Both the position numbers and the translations under genes were made by a program. Shown here in pieces: positions 35,682 through 48,534 of a stretch of 64,000 nt of DNA; position 1 is the first letter of the stretch, and the number at the start of each line of letters is the position of its first letter. This DNA is from Piliocolobus tephrosceles (lineage: Eukaryota > Chordata > Mammalia > Primates > Cercopithecidae). Below the pieces are notes generated by a model, which was given only the letters and a program-made list of their open reading frames with translations, did not search any database and was not told the origin of the DNA. The stretch is from positions 161,913,485 to 161,977,484 of the forward strand of contig NC_045439.1 of the NCBI RefSeq assembly GCF_002776525.5, in the 5' to 3' direction.

Positions 35682-36050
35682 TTTTTATGACTGAACAGTA
35701 TTATATCGTATGCAGTACCATGATTTGTCTATTCATTTTCTGATGGGAACTTGGGTTGCTTTCACCTTTTGACTGTTGCGACTGCTGCACCCATTGGTAG
35801 ACAAGACCCTGCTTGAGTCTCAGCTTTCAGTTCTTATGGGTATATACCTAGAAGTGGAATTGCTGGACCATATAATAATTCTGTATTTAATTCTCTGAGG
35901 AAATGACAGATTGTTTTTCACAGCAGCTGTACCACTTTACATTTTCACCAGCAATGCACAAAGATTTTAGTTTCTTCACATCCTCACCAACACTTGTTCT
36001 GTCTTCCCTTTTTATTGATAACAGGCCAACGAAATAGGAATGAGTACTCT
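35682..36050 (-). repeat. L1 3' segment, inverted half of a probable twin-primed insertion
   Basis: Antisense L1 text ('ttgtctattcattttctgat', 'gggtatatacctagaagtgg', 'tcctcaccaacacttgttct'). It abuts a sense L1 segment that holds the adjacent downstream part of the same L1 region. Confidence 0.8.
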
Positions 36051-36061
36051 ATGCTTGCACC

Positions 36062-36299
36062 TCCATGAGGTGTCTAGAATAGGCAGATTCATAGAGAGAG
36101 AAAGCAGAGTGGAGGGGACCAGGGAATGTGGGGAGGAGAGAACAAGAGGAGCACAGATCTTCTGTGTGGGAGGATGAGCAGGTTTTGGAAATAGAGCAGC
36201 AATTGCTGCCCAACACTGTAAATGTACTTACTGCGACTGAGTTGTACACTGAAAATGGTTAAAATGACACATTTTACATTATGGATTTTTAAATATTTT
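36062..36299 (+). repeat. L1 3' UTR, sense half of the probable twin-primed insertion
   Basis: 'gtctagaataggcagattca', 'aatgtacttactgcgactga' and 'acactgaaaatggttaaaat' are sense L1 3' end text. It starts about where the inverted segment leaves off in L1 coordinates. Confidence 0.8.
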
Positions 36300-36358
36300 A
36301 AAAATGTATACTAAAAACTGAACAACAAAACAATCCAGTTAGAAATGGGTAAAAGATA

Positions 36359-36745
36359 AGCCAGGTGTGGTGGTTCATGCCTGTAATCTCAGCACTTTGG
36401 GAGGCCAAGGTGGGCAAATCACCTGAGGTCAAGAGTTCGAGACCAGCCTGACCAACATGGTGAAACCCCATCCCTACTAACAACAGCAAAATAATTAGCC
36501 AGGTGTGGTGGTACATGCCTGTAATCCCAACTACTCAGAAGGCTGAAACAGGAGAATCGCTGGAACCCAGGAGTTGGAGTTTGCAGTGAGCCGAGATCGT
36601 GCCATTGCACTGCAGCCTGGGAAACAAGAGTGAGATTCAGAAAAAAAAAAGAGAGAGAGAGAGAAAGAGAGAGAGAGAAAGAGAGAAGAGAAAGGAAGGG
36701 AGGAAGGAAGGAAGGAAGGAGGGGAGGAAGGGAGGAGAAACTGGT
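36359..36745 (+). repeat. Alu, sense, with GA/GGAA-rich tail
   Basis: An Alu from about agccaggtgtggtggttcat, with a poly-A at about 36639-36649 followed by a polypurine microsatellite (GA)n and (GGAA)n to about 36741. The tail is entirely purine over about 90 bp. Confidence 0.94.
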
Positions 36746-37365
36746 GAGAGACATCGTCGTTTGACCAAAGGTGATATTTACATGGAAAATCTGCATGCGA
36801 AAAGATGTTCAACGTCATCAGCTATTATTAATAGTAAATGTAAATTAAAATCACAGTGAGCTATCACTACATACCTATTAAAATGGCTATAATAAAAAAA
36901 TAGTGGGAACAGGAAATCCTGGCCAGGATGTGGAAAACCTGGATACCCTGCTGGTGGGAGTGTAGAATGACACAGTCACTGTAGAAAATAGTACAGAAGT
37001 GTCTTACAAAACTAAAACTGTACTTATCATGTGACCTAGTGATTGCAAGCTTGGGCATTTGTCTTGGAGAAATGAATAGTTATTTTGACAAGAAAATCTG
37101 TCTATAAATATTCATAGTAGCACCATTCTTAATAGCCTCAAACCAGAAACAGCCCTCATGTTCTTCAGTGGTTAATGGTTAAGCAAACTGTTGGTACATC
37201 TTTAAAATGGACAACTACTCAGCAAGAAAAACCAACAGATTACTCATATATGCAACAACTTGGTCTGCAACAGCATTCGAAGCTGAGTGAAGAATGCCAG
37301 TCTCCAAAGGTCACATATGTGAGATCCCATTTATATAACATTCTCAAAATAAGCAGGAAGTGAGA
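36746..37365 (+). repeat. Old L1 ORF2 3' part, second segment
   Basis: 'atctgcatgcgaaaagatgt', 'ggccaggatgtggaaaacct' and 'agatcccatttatataacat' continue the L1 element begun at 35355. Confidence 0.8.
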
Positions 37366-37644
37366 GCTAAGGTGGAGTTCTTAACTGTCTTTTATTATTA
37401 AAAACATGAAAGAAGACCTAAATAAGTAGAAGAGCATTTTGTGTTTTTGAACTGAAATACTAAATATTATTAAAATGACAAAACTCCACAAGGTGATCTA
37501 TATTGATTTTCCATTGTTCTGCTTCTCTTTCAAACTTGCAGACACTTTGCTCTTATTCCCTGAGGAGCATCATGGTCTACTTAGTTCTGAATGTCTTCAT
37601 TTTCAGATGAACACTTCTTGTACCTTTTACGATATTTCTTAAAT

Positions 37645-37982
37645 CAGAGCTGTCTGATCGAAATACAATGCAAACCACTGATATAATTTTAGATTTTTTA
37701 GGAGTCTCATTTTAAAAAGCAAAAGGAAACAGGTGGAGTTAATTTTACTACTACATTTTATTCAATACAGTCTATACAGAATATTGTTTTGCTGTGCGAT
37801 CAATACGAAAAATTATCAATGAGCTATTTTAATAAAATAGCCTGAGGTTTCTTATGCAAAGTCGTAGACACCAGTGTGCATTTTGTGACAGCACACTTCA
37901 GTGTGGAGTAGCCACATTTCACAGCTCAGGAGCCTGTTGCAGCTCAAGGCCACCGTGCTGTTGGAAAGCACGGTCAGACCCA
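37645..37982. repeat. Non-autonomous DNA transposon-like element with terminal inverted repeats
   Basis: The left end cagagctgtctgatcgaaa is roughly inverted in the right end at gctgttggaaagcacggtc. The interior ('aatacaatgcaaaccactga', 'ggtggagttaattttactac') matches an old interspersed repeat I recognise but cannot name with certainty (hAT-type likely). Confidence 0.55.
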
Positions 37983-39516
37983 CGCAGAGGTCTTCAAACA
38001 AGAGGCACATCTTCAAAACCCTAGGTTTTGTTTAGTATTAGTCATGTTCTTCGTTCCTCTTTTCCCATTTTTTTCTCGCTATTTATTTCCAGCACCTTTC
38101 TTGATACATGCTCTGCATTCTCTAGTCTCTCAGTTCCGGATTTGAAATCCAACTATGAGATGTCTTGACTAACCTAAAAAAAAGCCATAAAATCTATGCA
38201 AATATGCATGTATTTGTATGTGCAGAAACTAAATCTCTCTCACACACAAATAAGCCTTGTGATTTAAAAAGTTCCAAATCACCCATGCTTCTCTAAACCC
38301 CTGCCTATACATTCCCTATTGGAACACAGGCTAGAGAAGGGGAGGAAAATACCTTCAAACGCAGCGCTGTACTATGGTGTTCTCTGAATCAAATAGGACT
38401 GTTATTAATAGATGCTATTAATAGATAAATCAGCACTAAATATGGAGCGAGGGGAGTCTTAAAGCTAAGAAATACTAGTCATTGTTTGTTACTGTTCGGC
38501 TCCTCCTCAAGGGAGATTCTGCTATCAATTCGTGTTCTCCAGCTGGTTGGGAACGTGGGCTCAGTGCTTCAGGCTGCCCTTGAGTGGGGCCAGTCTGAAA
38601 ACAAGCCCTGTCCGCCTCGGGAAATGGAAACACACGTCCGCGTCACCTGCTGCTTTTGATACCAAGATCTTGAAAGTTATCCATCAGCACAATTCTTGTG
38701 GACGTGCTGTTAACCAGGAATGTGCTGGAAAGAACTTTGGTTGTTCCTTCTCCCTGCAGTGATGCCCCCCCTACCCCAGGCATCCTTTCCATCTTTCTTT
38801 TTAAACATACTTACTATAAGGAGATGCCAGAAAACCAAAGAGCAATGAAAACCGATTCAAGATGATCCAGTTCCCCGATGCGGTGGTTCTGTGGCCCCGA
38901 GGTTAAGTTCGTTGCTAGAGTCTGATTCAGATGCTGGTTCACGGCACTCGCATCCTTCCAGGCCACAGGTCTGTGCGGAGAGTTGACTTGGGGAAGGATT
39001 CTCCCTGCATCACAGGAGGACCGTGCTCCTAGTTAGGTGCCCAGTGCCCTCAGAGTGGCACCATGTGCATTTCGTGGTCAGCTTTGTACCATCCAGACAG
39101 TAAGGTGCCTGGACTGGACAGGACAACTACGTTTATCTATGTTGCTATCAGGCTTTGCAATATTGACTGGCCGTGCAGAGGTACCAACAAACCAGCAAAT
39201 GTATGTTTTTAGGAGGCGCTAATACCTCCTTTCTTCGTGTTTGCAGAACATATAGAGTACAGCAAGCTGTGTTTCATTCTAAACCCTTGTTGATGTGACC
39301 TGAGGAGAGAATCAACCACTCTTTACTCATTCAAATGCTTTGTATCTAGTGTGTGTGTGTATTAAAATAAGCCAGGTCAAAATCTCCTTGTCTTGTGCCT
39401 GCTGCCCAAGTGCACTATTGAGGCGGGCCACTGCCAGATGGGGCATCCCAACACGTGGGGCCTTCCCCCATGCCTTTTGCTGTGGCAGGAAAGGGGCATA
39501 CTGCTCCTTTAGGAGA

Positions 39517-39550
39517 CTCCAACTAGAAGAGTCCTGTCTTCTAGTTGGAG
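39517..39550. repeat. Perfect 13-bp inverted repeat (hairpin)
   Basis: The stem ctccaactagaag pairs with cttctagttggag across the 8-nt loop agtcctgt. No repeat family was recognised around it. Confidence 0.95.
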
Positions 39551-40439
39551 GAGTTAATCTCTAAATGGCAGCTTCTGCAAGGTGTCCACAGAGCCCCGTG
39601 TCGTGTCACACAGAGGTAAGAGGTGTGGACATCCAAAAGGAAGCCCACCTTTCCAGATGAGGGAGGAGCCTTCCAGACATGTAGACTTCAAGGTCCTAAA
39701 TGCTCAAGCATCCTCTTAAATCCACAAACTCTGGAAGCAGCTAGAGGGAGCTGTGCAACGTGTCCAGCATCCTGGACCTGTGAGTAAGAATCAAGCTGTT
39801 GCCCTGGGAACCAGGTTTCCCATCAAGGACCAGGCCAGGCAGGCCTCTGCCACAGGTGAGGTGGACCTTTATCATCTCCTGCTTTTCCTGTTTCATATGC
39901 TCTACCCCTTGCCTTGCTTGCTTCCCATTCCTGTAGACTTGCACACCTTGTGGAACGGGAGGCTGCTGGATGCAGTCAGTCAGGCTGGCTGTGCATTCCT
40001 GCGAAGATGACAGTGAAGTAACAGGGCTTTAGTATCGTCCCCCAGTAACTGACATCCTCACTTTGGTGGAAACTCACTACAGTGGGCAAACCACTGGTGC
40101 ACAGGATCGCACTGGTTCCTTCTGCCCAGTCTTGAAGGTGGGTTATTTTATTCCAGCTTTAGTGACGTAATTTGTTCAGAGAGGTTGAGAACATGATCAT
40201 AGCATTGATAAGAGAGGCCAGCTTCTGAGGATAAGAAGAGGACTTCTCATTTTGAAGGTCATGGCCTTCTCATTCCATTTGGGTGACCCTGCATGACTTG
40301 TAACAGTGAACCTGGAGGCATTGTGCCCCTTTCTCAAACATCCCAGAGCTGATGGAGGGAGGAGGTGCTGGGGCAGGAAGGCTGGGGAGGCCAACAGTGA
40401 GGGCGACCTTCAGGATGTCTCAGGTTCCATCACACAGCA

Positions 40440-40560
40440 GCTAGCCTCTCCTCTTGTGTCAGGGAACCTTCTTCATCTCTCTAAACCCCTCTAAACTTCC
40501 CTTTCCCCATCTGCAAGGTGGGAATGACAGCAAGTTATACAATGATGGAAGAGACTCTAG
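40440..40560 (+). repeat. MIR fragment
   Basis: 'cttcatctctctaaacccct' and 'ttccccatctgcaaggtggg' match the sense MIR core. Confidence 0.6.
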
Positions 40561-42507
40561 GTGCAGGTGTTAGAGATTCCCACTTGAGTTAGCCCAGAAA
40601 GCACACAACCATGGGAGCGTTGTGGCTACATGGGCAGGAGTGGGTGTGAGGGATAATTGCACAGTTTCTCTGTGGCCTCTGGAATTCCCAAGGGAAAGAA
40701 AGCTCAGTTGTGGTGGACACACTACACGGGCAAGGTCTTCAAGGGCAGAGAAAATAGCCAAACCCTCGCGAAGCCATCAGCCTTTCATACTGAGTTTCTT
40801 ACTTCTCCATTGTAAATAATCTGCCCAACAACGTACGTGTGTCTGTGCAAAGACTGCTTGCAAACACCAAGCTGTCTGTTGAGTTAAAAATGCAACCAGG
40901 AATATGATCCATACTCTCCTCTCCATAGTACAGACAACTTGAAGGAGCCACTGAGAGTTCTTGGCATTATTGAGATGTTTGCTCTATCAAAGGCAAATTT
41001 TGCAAAAATAACAAGGTCAGAAAAGCTTCATGTTTCTTACATCTTCCATAAAGGAAAAACTGAAGTCAATAAAAATGGAACCAAAGCTTCAGCAACAATT
41101 GTAATTCTAATCACATGGTTATCGCCTCCTTGGTTTATACTAGTCAGACATTTTCTGTTTTTCATGCAACATAATCAGAAAGTGTTGTCTTACTCATGGG
41201 GCAGGCAAACCCTGGAGAGTATACGAAAGAAACCACGTAAAGCAAGGGCGACTTTGCTAAGAAGGAAAAGGTCCTATGCTACATCTTTTATGGTTCTGTT
41301 ATGTACTTTTGTGCAGCATTTGCTTTTTGAAAGCTGTTTTTTAAGAACAGAGACTCAATGATGCATGCTTTCGTTTTGGGGTGTGTTTTGGAGGGAAGGA
41401 AAGGCAAGATGGCTGGAACACTGTGCTGAGAAATAAACAGACTTCAGAGGCCTGAAAGCCTCTTCAAACTACTGAAGAGTTAGCCAGGTCAGCAACTCTC
41501 CTGAGTATTTATTATCTAATTCTGGATTTTTGTTTTGTTTTGTTTTCATATGTGGCTTTCCAGAGTTAATTTTACCAGTGCAATGGTGTAGGAGAAGACA
41601 TTTAATGATAGGTTACTTTTTTGTGATAAAAGTATTATTTGCCTTTTTAAGTATGTTTTTCTTTTTTGCCCTAGTCGAAGTCTTAAGAGTTAGCTTTATT
41701 TGGGGGTAGAGAGTGAAAAAGCTAACCACTAGCTTCCTATGTTTTTGTTGTAGTTTATGATGCATGCATTCACTCAAATAAAGTTTAGAAAACTTTTATA
41801 AACTTTAAAAATCAAACTTGAACCAAGCTGAGTGTCAGGGAAGCCCTGGGTCAGCCCGATGCCTGCACCTGACCCGCAAGGAGCTCAGTGCTGGAACATG
41901 GAGCCTGCACACTTCCGGAGGTACATTCAGCCCATCAGCCCGTTTCATCCTTACCTGGACTTTGAAGTCCCTGTTCTTTTTCAGCACCCTTCACAGCTGA
42001 GGAACATCAGGCAGGAAGCGATGAGGTCATCTGCCCTATCACGCAGGGGGCAAGGCTTTGAGTGGAGCAGAGTGGCCAGCAAGTCTGTGCTCTCAGGATC
42101 AATATATCACGTGCCAGAAAGGGGCTCGCAGTTTTTGTTACCACCATTGTTTTTGTTATTGGTGGAGGACAGTCAGAGCCAAAAGACACTCAGGCCATGG
42201 GGTGTGAGAGGCACACGGCTGCAGCATGCTCTGCCCTGGCTCGCCACTTGGGATGAAAATAAAAAACAAAAAAATGTGGTGCTGTTTATCTCTGACAACT
42301 GTGTTGGCTGCAGCCATATTAGAGCCAGAAAAATTATTAGGAAAATGTCACTGCTGTAGCAGAGCTGTCGGAGATGTCTGAGAATGTTGACTGGCTTTCT
42401 GAGTTTTAAGAGACAATGTTCCATTCTCCCAGGGTAATTAATTTGGAAGAGGAGTAAATGCCAGCGAGGGAAGCTCACTGAGAGCATGTCGGACGGAGTC
42501 CTGCTGC

Positions 42508-42572
42508 TGCCATGTCACCGCAGTCCCAAGGCCATGTCCTGCCATGTCACCGCAAGTCCCAAGGCCATGTCC
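42508..42572. repeat. 32/33-bp tandem duplication
   Basis: A unit starting tgccatgtcaccgca and ending aaggccatgtcc occurs twice. The second copy has one extra A. Confidence 0.97.
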
Positions 42573-42694
42573 TGCTTTCCCACTGGGCTGACACAGGCCC
42601 AGCACCAAGCAGTGGCCGGAGAACAGTGAGGATCCCTCTTCTGTGCATGTGTTTTTTCTGCTGTCTTCAGGGAGGCACATTCTGACCCCGGTCC

Positions 42695-42850
42695 TCACCT
42701 ACTAATTTCCTTTTACAGATGTAAAAACCGAGTCTTAGGGAAGGAATTCAAACGCTGGTGCAGGGTCGCACAGCTGGTGTGTGGCTGAGCGACAGTGTGA
42801 ACTCAGCTCTCCTTCTCCAAGGGCAGGGTTCTCTCCACTACCCCAGCCTG
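42695..42850 (-). repeat. MIR fragment
   Basis: 'ttccttttacagatgtaaaa', 'ccgagtcttagggaag' and 'gtcgcacagctggtgtgtgg' follow the reverse MIR consensus. Confidence 0.65.
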
Positions 42851-43307
42851 TGTCTCTGGCTGCTGCTAGCACATCACCCCTTCCACAGCGTGCTCTATCA
42901 TCTCCATTCAGACTCAGGCCACTGCCTTCTCAATAAAGGAGTGACAAACATGGACCCACAGGCCAGACAGGACAGCGCTGCTGCTTCCATTCCCACAGAC
43001 CTGCAAGAAACATGGGATTAAAAGAAAAGAAAAGAAACGTGGAAATGCAAGGGTTCACAGATTCTCGGGGCGTTCCTAAGGGATGGGAAGGTTGTCTCTT
43101 GCAAGGGGAGAAGCTGCAACATTCTTCAACAGAGCATTGTGGACGTTATTTGGAAACAGCTTATTTAATTGCAGTAGGATTACTTGGAGCTCCTTTCCCC
43201 TCTGCTTTGTCTTTGATCCACTGTGTGAACCAAGGTGGGGAGGCTGCCTCCTGGGTCCTGACTCCTTCGTTTCTACCTGGATCAGGGGCTCCTGGACACA
43301 GAGCGTT

Positions 43308-43380
43308 GCTCCCGCCTCCCCTGCTCCCGCCTCCCCTGCCGCCGCCTCCCCTGCTCCCGCCTCCCCTGCTGCTGCCTCCC
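43308..43380. repeat. GC-rich 15-bp minisatellite, about 5 units
   Basis: Units of gctcccgcctcccct (positions 43308, 43323, 43338, 43353, 43368) differ by one or two bases. The opposite strand is rich in GGGG/GGG runs, which suits G-quadruplex formation. The 15-bp period keeps all frames open, which explains the long Gly/Ala/Glu-rich and Pro/Ala-rich frames here. Confidence 0.96.
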
Positions 43381-45329
43381 AGTCTGGGCTCCTGAGAAGC
43401 TTCACGTTGCTGCCCATTCTGCTCAGAGCTTAAAGCACAAGGTACAGGGCTGGTTCCAGGATCACCTGGGCAGTGCCAAGGGCATGCGCTCAGCAAGTGA
43501 CAACGAGATACAGAAAATTACCTCTCAAAACAGATTTGCTACCAAACTCTCCAAGACCCTACCTGTCTTCTCTAAAACTTGACATTTTTCTCCTTTAAGC
43601 TCCCCTGCCCTTCACAGTGGCTCATGGATGGTACTGCTCAGTGCCTCGGGCTCACCTGACCATTCACAGTTAGAAACAGGGAGGGGAGGGAGGAAGGGGG
43701 ACTGGGAGCCGGCGCCTCCTCCCACGTGGCAGCTGATGGAACTGCTCTAGCAGGGCGAGACTGTCTTGGCCTGTAGAAGTCCCTGTGGCTGGCCCTGCGG
43801 TGCCTCAGTCATGAGCCAGGAGTGTCTCATACAGACCTGTTCTTTGTTGCCGATTTAACAGCATGAAATGGTAGAAATAAGAAATCTGAAAGAGAAATAG
43901 TTTTCCCTGCTGGGCCGGTGCAGCCTTACTGTAATCGGGAAGAAAGCCTGTCAATGTATTTTGATTATAAGTTGCTACTTGCACTCAATCAATATTTTCA
44001 AAAAAGTTTGGCCCTGTTGATTGTGGAGGTGAGGGAGCATGTCTCCTGTGGGCTACTAAACGCTTAGGTCACAGTAGGTGCCTAACAGATATGTATCTGT
44101 GTAGGTGGCTGTCTAAGGTAAACCATTTGCATTAATAGCTTAAGATGATGCAGCCAATGCAATGCTTCATTTTGGGAAATGCAATTTAACTAACTGGGTG
44201 GTTAGCTCATTAATGAGGACGTGTGCTGTTACCTGTTTGGAACACGGTACATCAACAAATTCTAAAGCCGTGACTCAAAGAAAAGAAAACAAAATACAAA
44301 AATAAAAAAGGCATACTTCAGGCACATTCTAGACTGATTGTGATTATCTGGGAATACAGCCAAACAATCCAATTATTATTTTTTATGGGAGCGTGAACAG
44401 AGGACTTGGGTAATGTTTAAATGTGCCAGATGGACTGCCTTCTATCCTTATAGGCACCTTTCCCTTTTTTTGGATGACCAGGATCTGGAAAAAATTCAGA
44501 CAACTTTATGCATTTTCACCCCTTGTGTTGGAGCCATGCCAGCAAGGCAGAGACTATGGCTTTGAGGACGATGCTTGCATGAAAAGGAGGACATTCAGCT
44601 CGTGTGGAAGGCTGTATTTCCAGAGAAACTAGTGAGGGTAGCCTCTCGATCCTCATCTTATGAATAATGAGATCTGTTCTGAGGAGTCTGGGGAGTGAGG
44701 AACAGCATGAATTTTCCCCCTAGTTAGGCTTATTCTGACCCCACACCCTTTCTTGTATTAGCATATATGGGATATAAGAGACATTGGGGCCAAGGCCTGG
44801 TTTAGAGGAGGGATTTCCTTGATCATCTTAATACCTTATCACTCACTGTGAGGTGGTGACCTGTTTTTATTTTTGTCTCTGTAGACGTGATGCAGGCGGT
44901 AAAGGTCAATATAAATATTTTTTGGCTATTTAGTGTGTAGGGGAGCTCATTCTGTTGACTTGTCTTTCTAAAGAAGTTTCATTAAAGTCTCACTGCAGTG
45001 AAAAGTTAATATTGTATGGAAATTAGTATCTGAAACATTCTCTCAATTTAGCTGCATTAAATACTTAGAACCTTTGTAAGGATACGTAATTTTTATAATA
45101 AAATTATTTTCATCATTGTATCAAATTCTATAAAAATTAGGAAATTTGCATACCAACATTAAGCATCCCAAACTGTAAATTAGTATATGCTTCTTTTTGA
45201 TTGTAGGTTGATTAACTAATTGGGAAACTGCCAATTGGTAAACCTTTTATTTAAATTTGAGTCTCATCTCTGCCATTTGGTAGCTGAGTAAATTTTTGTG
45301 TTTACTCGGAGGGGTGTTTAAGCCTCTAA

Positions 45330-48300
45330 CAGTGGATATATATATTTCGCCTTCAATTATTTCAGTTTTACCTCGTGTCTTTTAATGGACTTTGGTTAGG
45401 TACATGCACAATGAGGATTATTTTGTCTTCTTGGAGAATTAACACCTCTATTATTGTGCAAGGCCACTATCTATTCTTGACAGACTTCCTTGTTCTGATG
45501 TCCACTTTGTCTGAAAGTAATATAGCTTTCTAACTTCCTTTTGATTAGTGTTAGCATGGTATGTGTTTCTCTATCCCTTTCATTTTAACCTGCCTGCATC
45601 TTTATGTTTAAAATGAGTTTCTTTAGACAACATAGAGTTGGGGCTTTTTAAGATTTTAATCTACTCTGACAAGCTCTGCCTTTTACTTGCCATATTTAGA
45701 GCATTTACATTTAATGTGATTATTAACATAGCTGGATTAATATCTACCATGTTTTCTGTTGCTTGCATTTGTTCTTTGTTTTCCTCTCCATTTTTTAACC
45801 TTTTCTGGGTTTAATTGAGCATTTTATGTGATTCCATTTCGACTTCTCTCTTTGCACATCAGTTGTACTTCTTATAAAAATATTAGTAGTTGCTTTAAAG
45901 TTCATTTTTAACAAAGCAAAGACTTCTTGCAAATAATATGATACTGCTTCTTATGTAGTACAGAAACCTGGATAGAGAGTTCCTAATTATTTTATCCTGT
46001 GTCCTGCAACATTACTGCCCTTTATTTTACTTATCTATGTGTTATAATCACACTGTTATAATTATTACTTTACACAGTTATCCTTTATAAAAATGAAGAA
46101 AAAGAAGAAATACAATGTTTTGTTTCCTTTATACTATCTCTAATACTCCTTTCTTCTCTATATAGATCTGAGTTTCTGGCATACCACTTTTCTTCTGCTT
46201 GATTAAATTCTTTTAACATTTCTTGCAGGGTAGGTCTGTTTTTTACGAATTCCCTTACTTTTTGTTTGTATGAGAAACTCTTAGCTGGGCACCGTGGCTC
46301 ACGCCTGTAATCCCAGCACTTTGGAAGACTGAGGCAGGCAGATCCCCTGAGCTCTGGAGTTCAAGACCAGCCTGACCAACACAGTAAAACCCCATCTCTA
46401 CTAAAAATGCAAGAATTAGTAGGGCATGATGGTGCACTCAGTAGTCCCAGCTACCCAGGAGGCTGAGGCACAAGAATCACTTGGAACCCAGAAGGTGGAG
46501 GTTTCAGTGGGCCAAGATTGCACTGCTGCACTTCAACCTGGGTGACAGACTCCCTCTCAAAAAAAAAAAAAAGGAAAAAGAGAGAGAGGAAGAAAGAAAG
46601 AGAGAGAGAGAAAAGAAAAGAAAAGAAAGGAAAAGAAAGAAAAAGAAATTCCATCTTTCACTTTTGAAGGATAATTTATCGGGATATTGAATTCTAGTCT
46701 GAAGTTTTATTCTTTCAACATTTAAAATATTTCACTCACTCTTCTTGCATAGTTTTTGAAGAGAAGTACATTTGAATTCTTGTTCTTCTTTCTCAAATAT
46801 TAAAATTTACACCCTTCATTCCCCAGCTTTTTCCAAAATTGACTGTTTTAGCTTCCTGCAGTGTAAATAGGGTATGCCCAAGTGATCTTTTTAATTGCAT
46901 TTTACATTTGTCTCTTTATTTACTTTAATCTTGGTGTTATCTGGGCTTCCTGTTTTGTAGTTTTTTTGTCTGTCATTAATTTTGGAAGGTTCTTGGCCAT
47001 TATTTTTATACTTTAAATATTTCTCCTGCTTTTTTCTTTCCTTTTGGTGTTTCAATTATGTGTATGTTACACTTTTTGTGATTGTCCCCTGGTTCATGGA
47101 TGTTCTAGTCTTGCTTTTTTTGATGCTTTCTTTTCTTACTTGTTTGGGAAGTTTAACTGACCTATTTTTACGTTCCCTGTTTCCTTGGTTGTGTCAATTC
47201 TCCTGATGAGTACCCTTGCTCAAGGACATTCGTCTTTTATGTTACAGTGTTTTTCATTTATCTCATTTCCTTCTTCTTGTTTACATTATCTAACTGTTCT
47301 TGCATGTTATTTACTATTTCCATTAGAACCCTTGACATATTAATCACAGTAATTTTAAATTGGTTGTCTAATAATTCCAACAACTGTGGCATATAGGAAT
47401 GTGACTCTAATGATTGCTGTGTCTCTTTACATTGATTTTTATTCGTTTGTTTTTGTCTTTCTGGCATGCCTTATAGTTTTTTCTTAAAGCTAGACTCACC
47501 TTGGGTAAATAGGCCATTAGGATGAGAATTCATGTTGGTCTGACTAGGAATTGGACTGTGGTTAATGTCTACTGTAGCTTTGGGTGCCAGAGGCTTAAAA
47601 TTTTTCTAGCATCCTTATGTTTGTCTCTTCTTTTGACTTTGGGCTTCCCTAGGTACTTCTCCTCACATAGAGTCTGCATCTTGCAGTGCTTCCAGCATTA
47701 ATCCGCTTTATTATCCTGGAGTCCTGTGGCTGTGGTGGTTTAGGATGGAGCCAATGGAGGATTGTTCTGTAATCTTACAGCTGCACTCTGATCTTTAAGT
47801 GGAGCTGTTTTCTTGGGCTGTGGCCTTCAGAAGTTTCTTCAGTGGCATAGTTTCCCTCCCTTACTCCTTTTCCCTTTCCCAGCTACAGTGCCCCCCAGTC
47901 TATTTCCCAGAAGCCCTAATCCCTGCTTACTGTACCCACTCCCTTAAGTGGAACAGGAAGGCTAGAGGAGATTTGACTGGGAGGGATAAGCCTATGGTAA
48001 GATCTTTCTCTGCTAGAGTAGGTCACTTTTATGGCAAATGCTCTCGTGTATTTCACAGTGATTCATTCTGATATAGCCCTGCCAGAGAAAATATGGGATC
48101 TTTCTTGCCTTTTCACTTTGAGATCCTTGTAGGATTCCTGGAGGTAAAGCTCAGAAAAGTGTTGGGGGACCCCTTGAGGCGGTTGTCCCCCAAAAGCTTC
48201 TCAGTCTCATGCCCCTTCACACTCAGCCTCCACTATTCATCAGAGTGATCATTTCAGTATTCCTACCAGCTTATGACTCCTTCAGCTTCTGTTCCAGGTA

Positions 48301-48515
48301 AACAGATACCTGCTGTGACTCTCTGTTAACCTGCCTCTGCAGATTACGGGAGGTTTGCCCTGTGGTTGCAGTTCTCTGATGGGTTCAACAAAAGTCATTG
48401 ATTTTCATTTAGTGGAGCTTTTTCTCATTGTAAGGATGAGTGTGACAGCTTTCAAGCTTTTTTCATACTGGATTTGATGCCATAAGTCCTTGCATATGCC
48501 ACTTCGTCACAGTTA
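45330..48515 (-). repeat. Old L1 (L1M-type) 5' region, antisense
   Basis: Characteristic reverse-complement 5' L1 text: 'ctgaaagtaatatagctttc', 'tcttgcagggtaggtctgtt', 'cttttgaaggataatttatc' and 'gtgttgggggaccccttgag'. It is interrupted by an Alu at 46281-46647. It is diverged, with no intact ORF1. The outer limits are approximate. Confidence 0.72.
46281..46647 (+). repeat. Alu, sense, with polypurine tail
   Basis: Starts about ttagctgggcaccgtggctc and ends in a poly-A followed by GAGA/GAAA-rich sequence to about 46647. It splits the antisense old L1. Confidence 0.94.
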
Positions 48516-48534
48516 ATGTTTAAGAGCTGGGGAT

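Larger units (their letters stand above)
37983..45320. other. Mostly unique intron 5 sequence
   Basis: No Alu or L1. Within it are a perfect hairpin at 39517-39550, MIR remnants at about 40440-40560 and 42695-42850, a 32/33-bp tandem duplication at 42508-42572 and a GC-rich VNTR at 43308-43380. The longest open frame, 140 codons at 40939-41361, has no recognisable domain or splice context. Confidence 0.6.

Noticed and set aside
40939..41361. 140-codon sense open frame in unique intron
   Set aside because: No domain, no splice signals chosen by frame and no conservation evidence available; such a length is possible by chance in a 64-kb window.
43076..43496. Overlapping Gly/Ala- and Pro/Ala-rich frames on both strands
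   Set aside because: They are produced by the 15-bp VNTR, whose period is a multiple of three and lacks stops.
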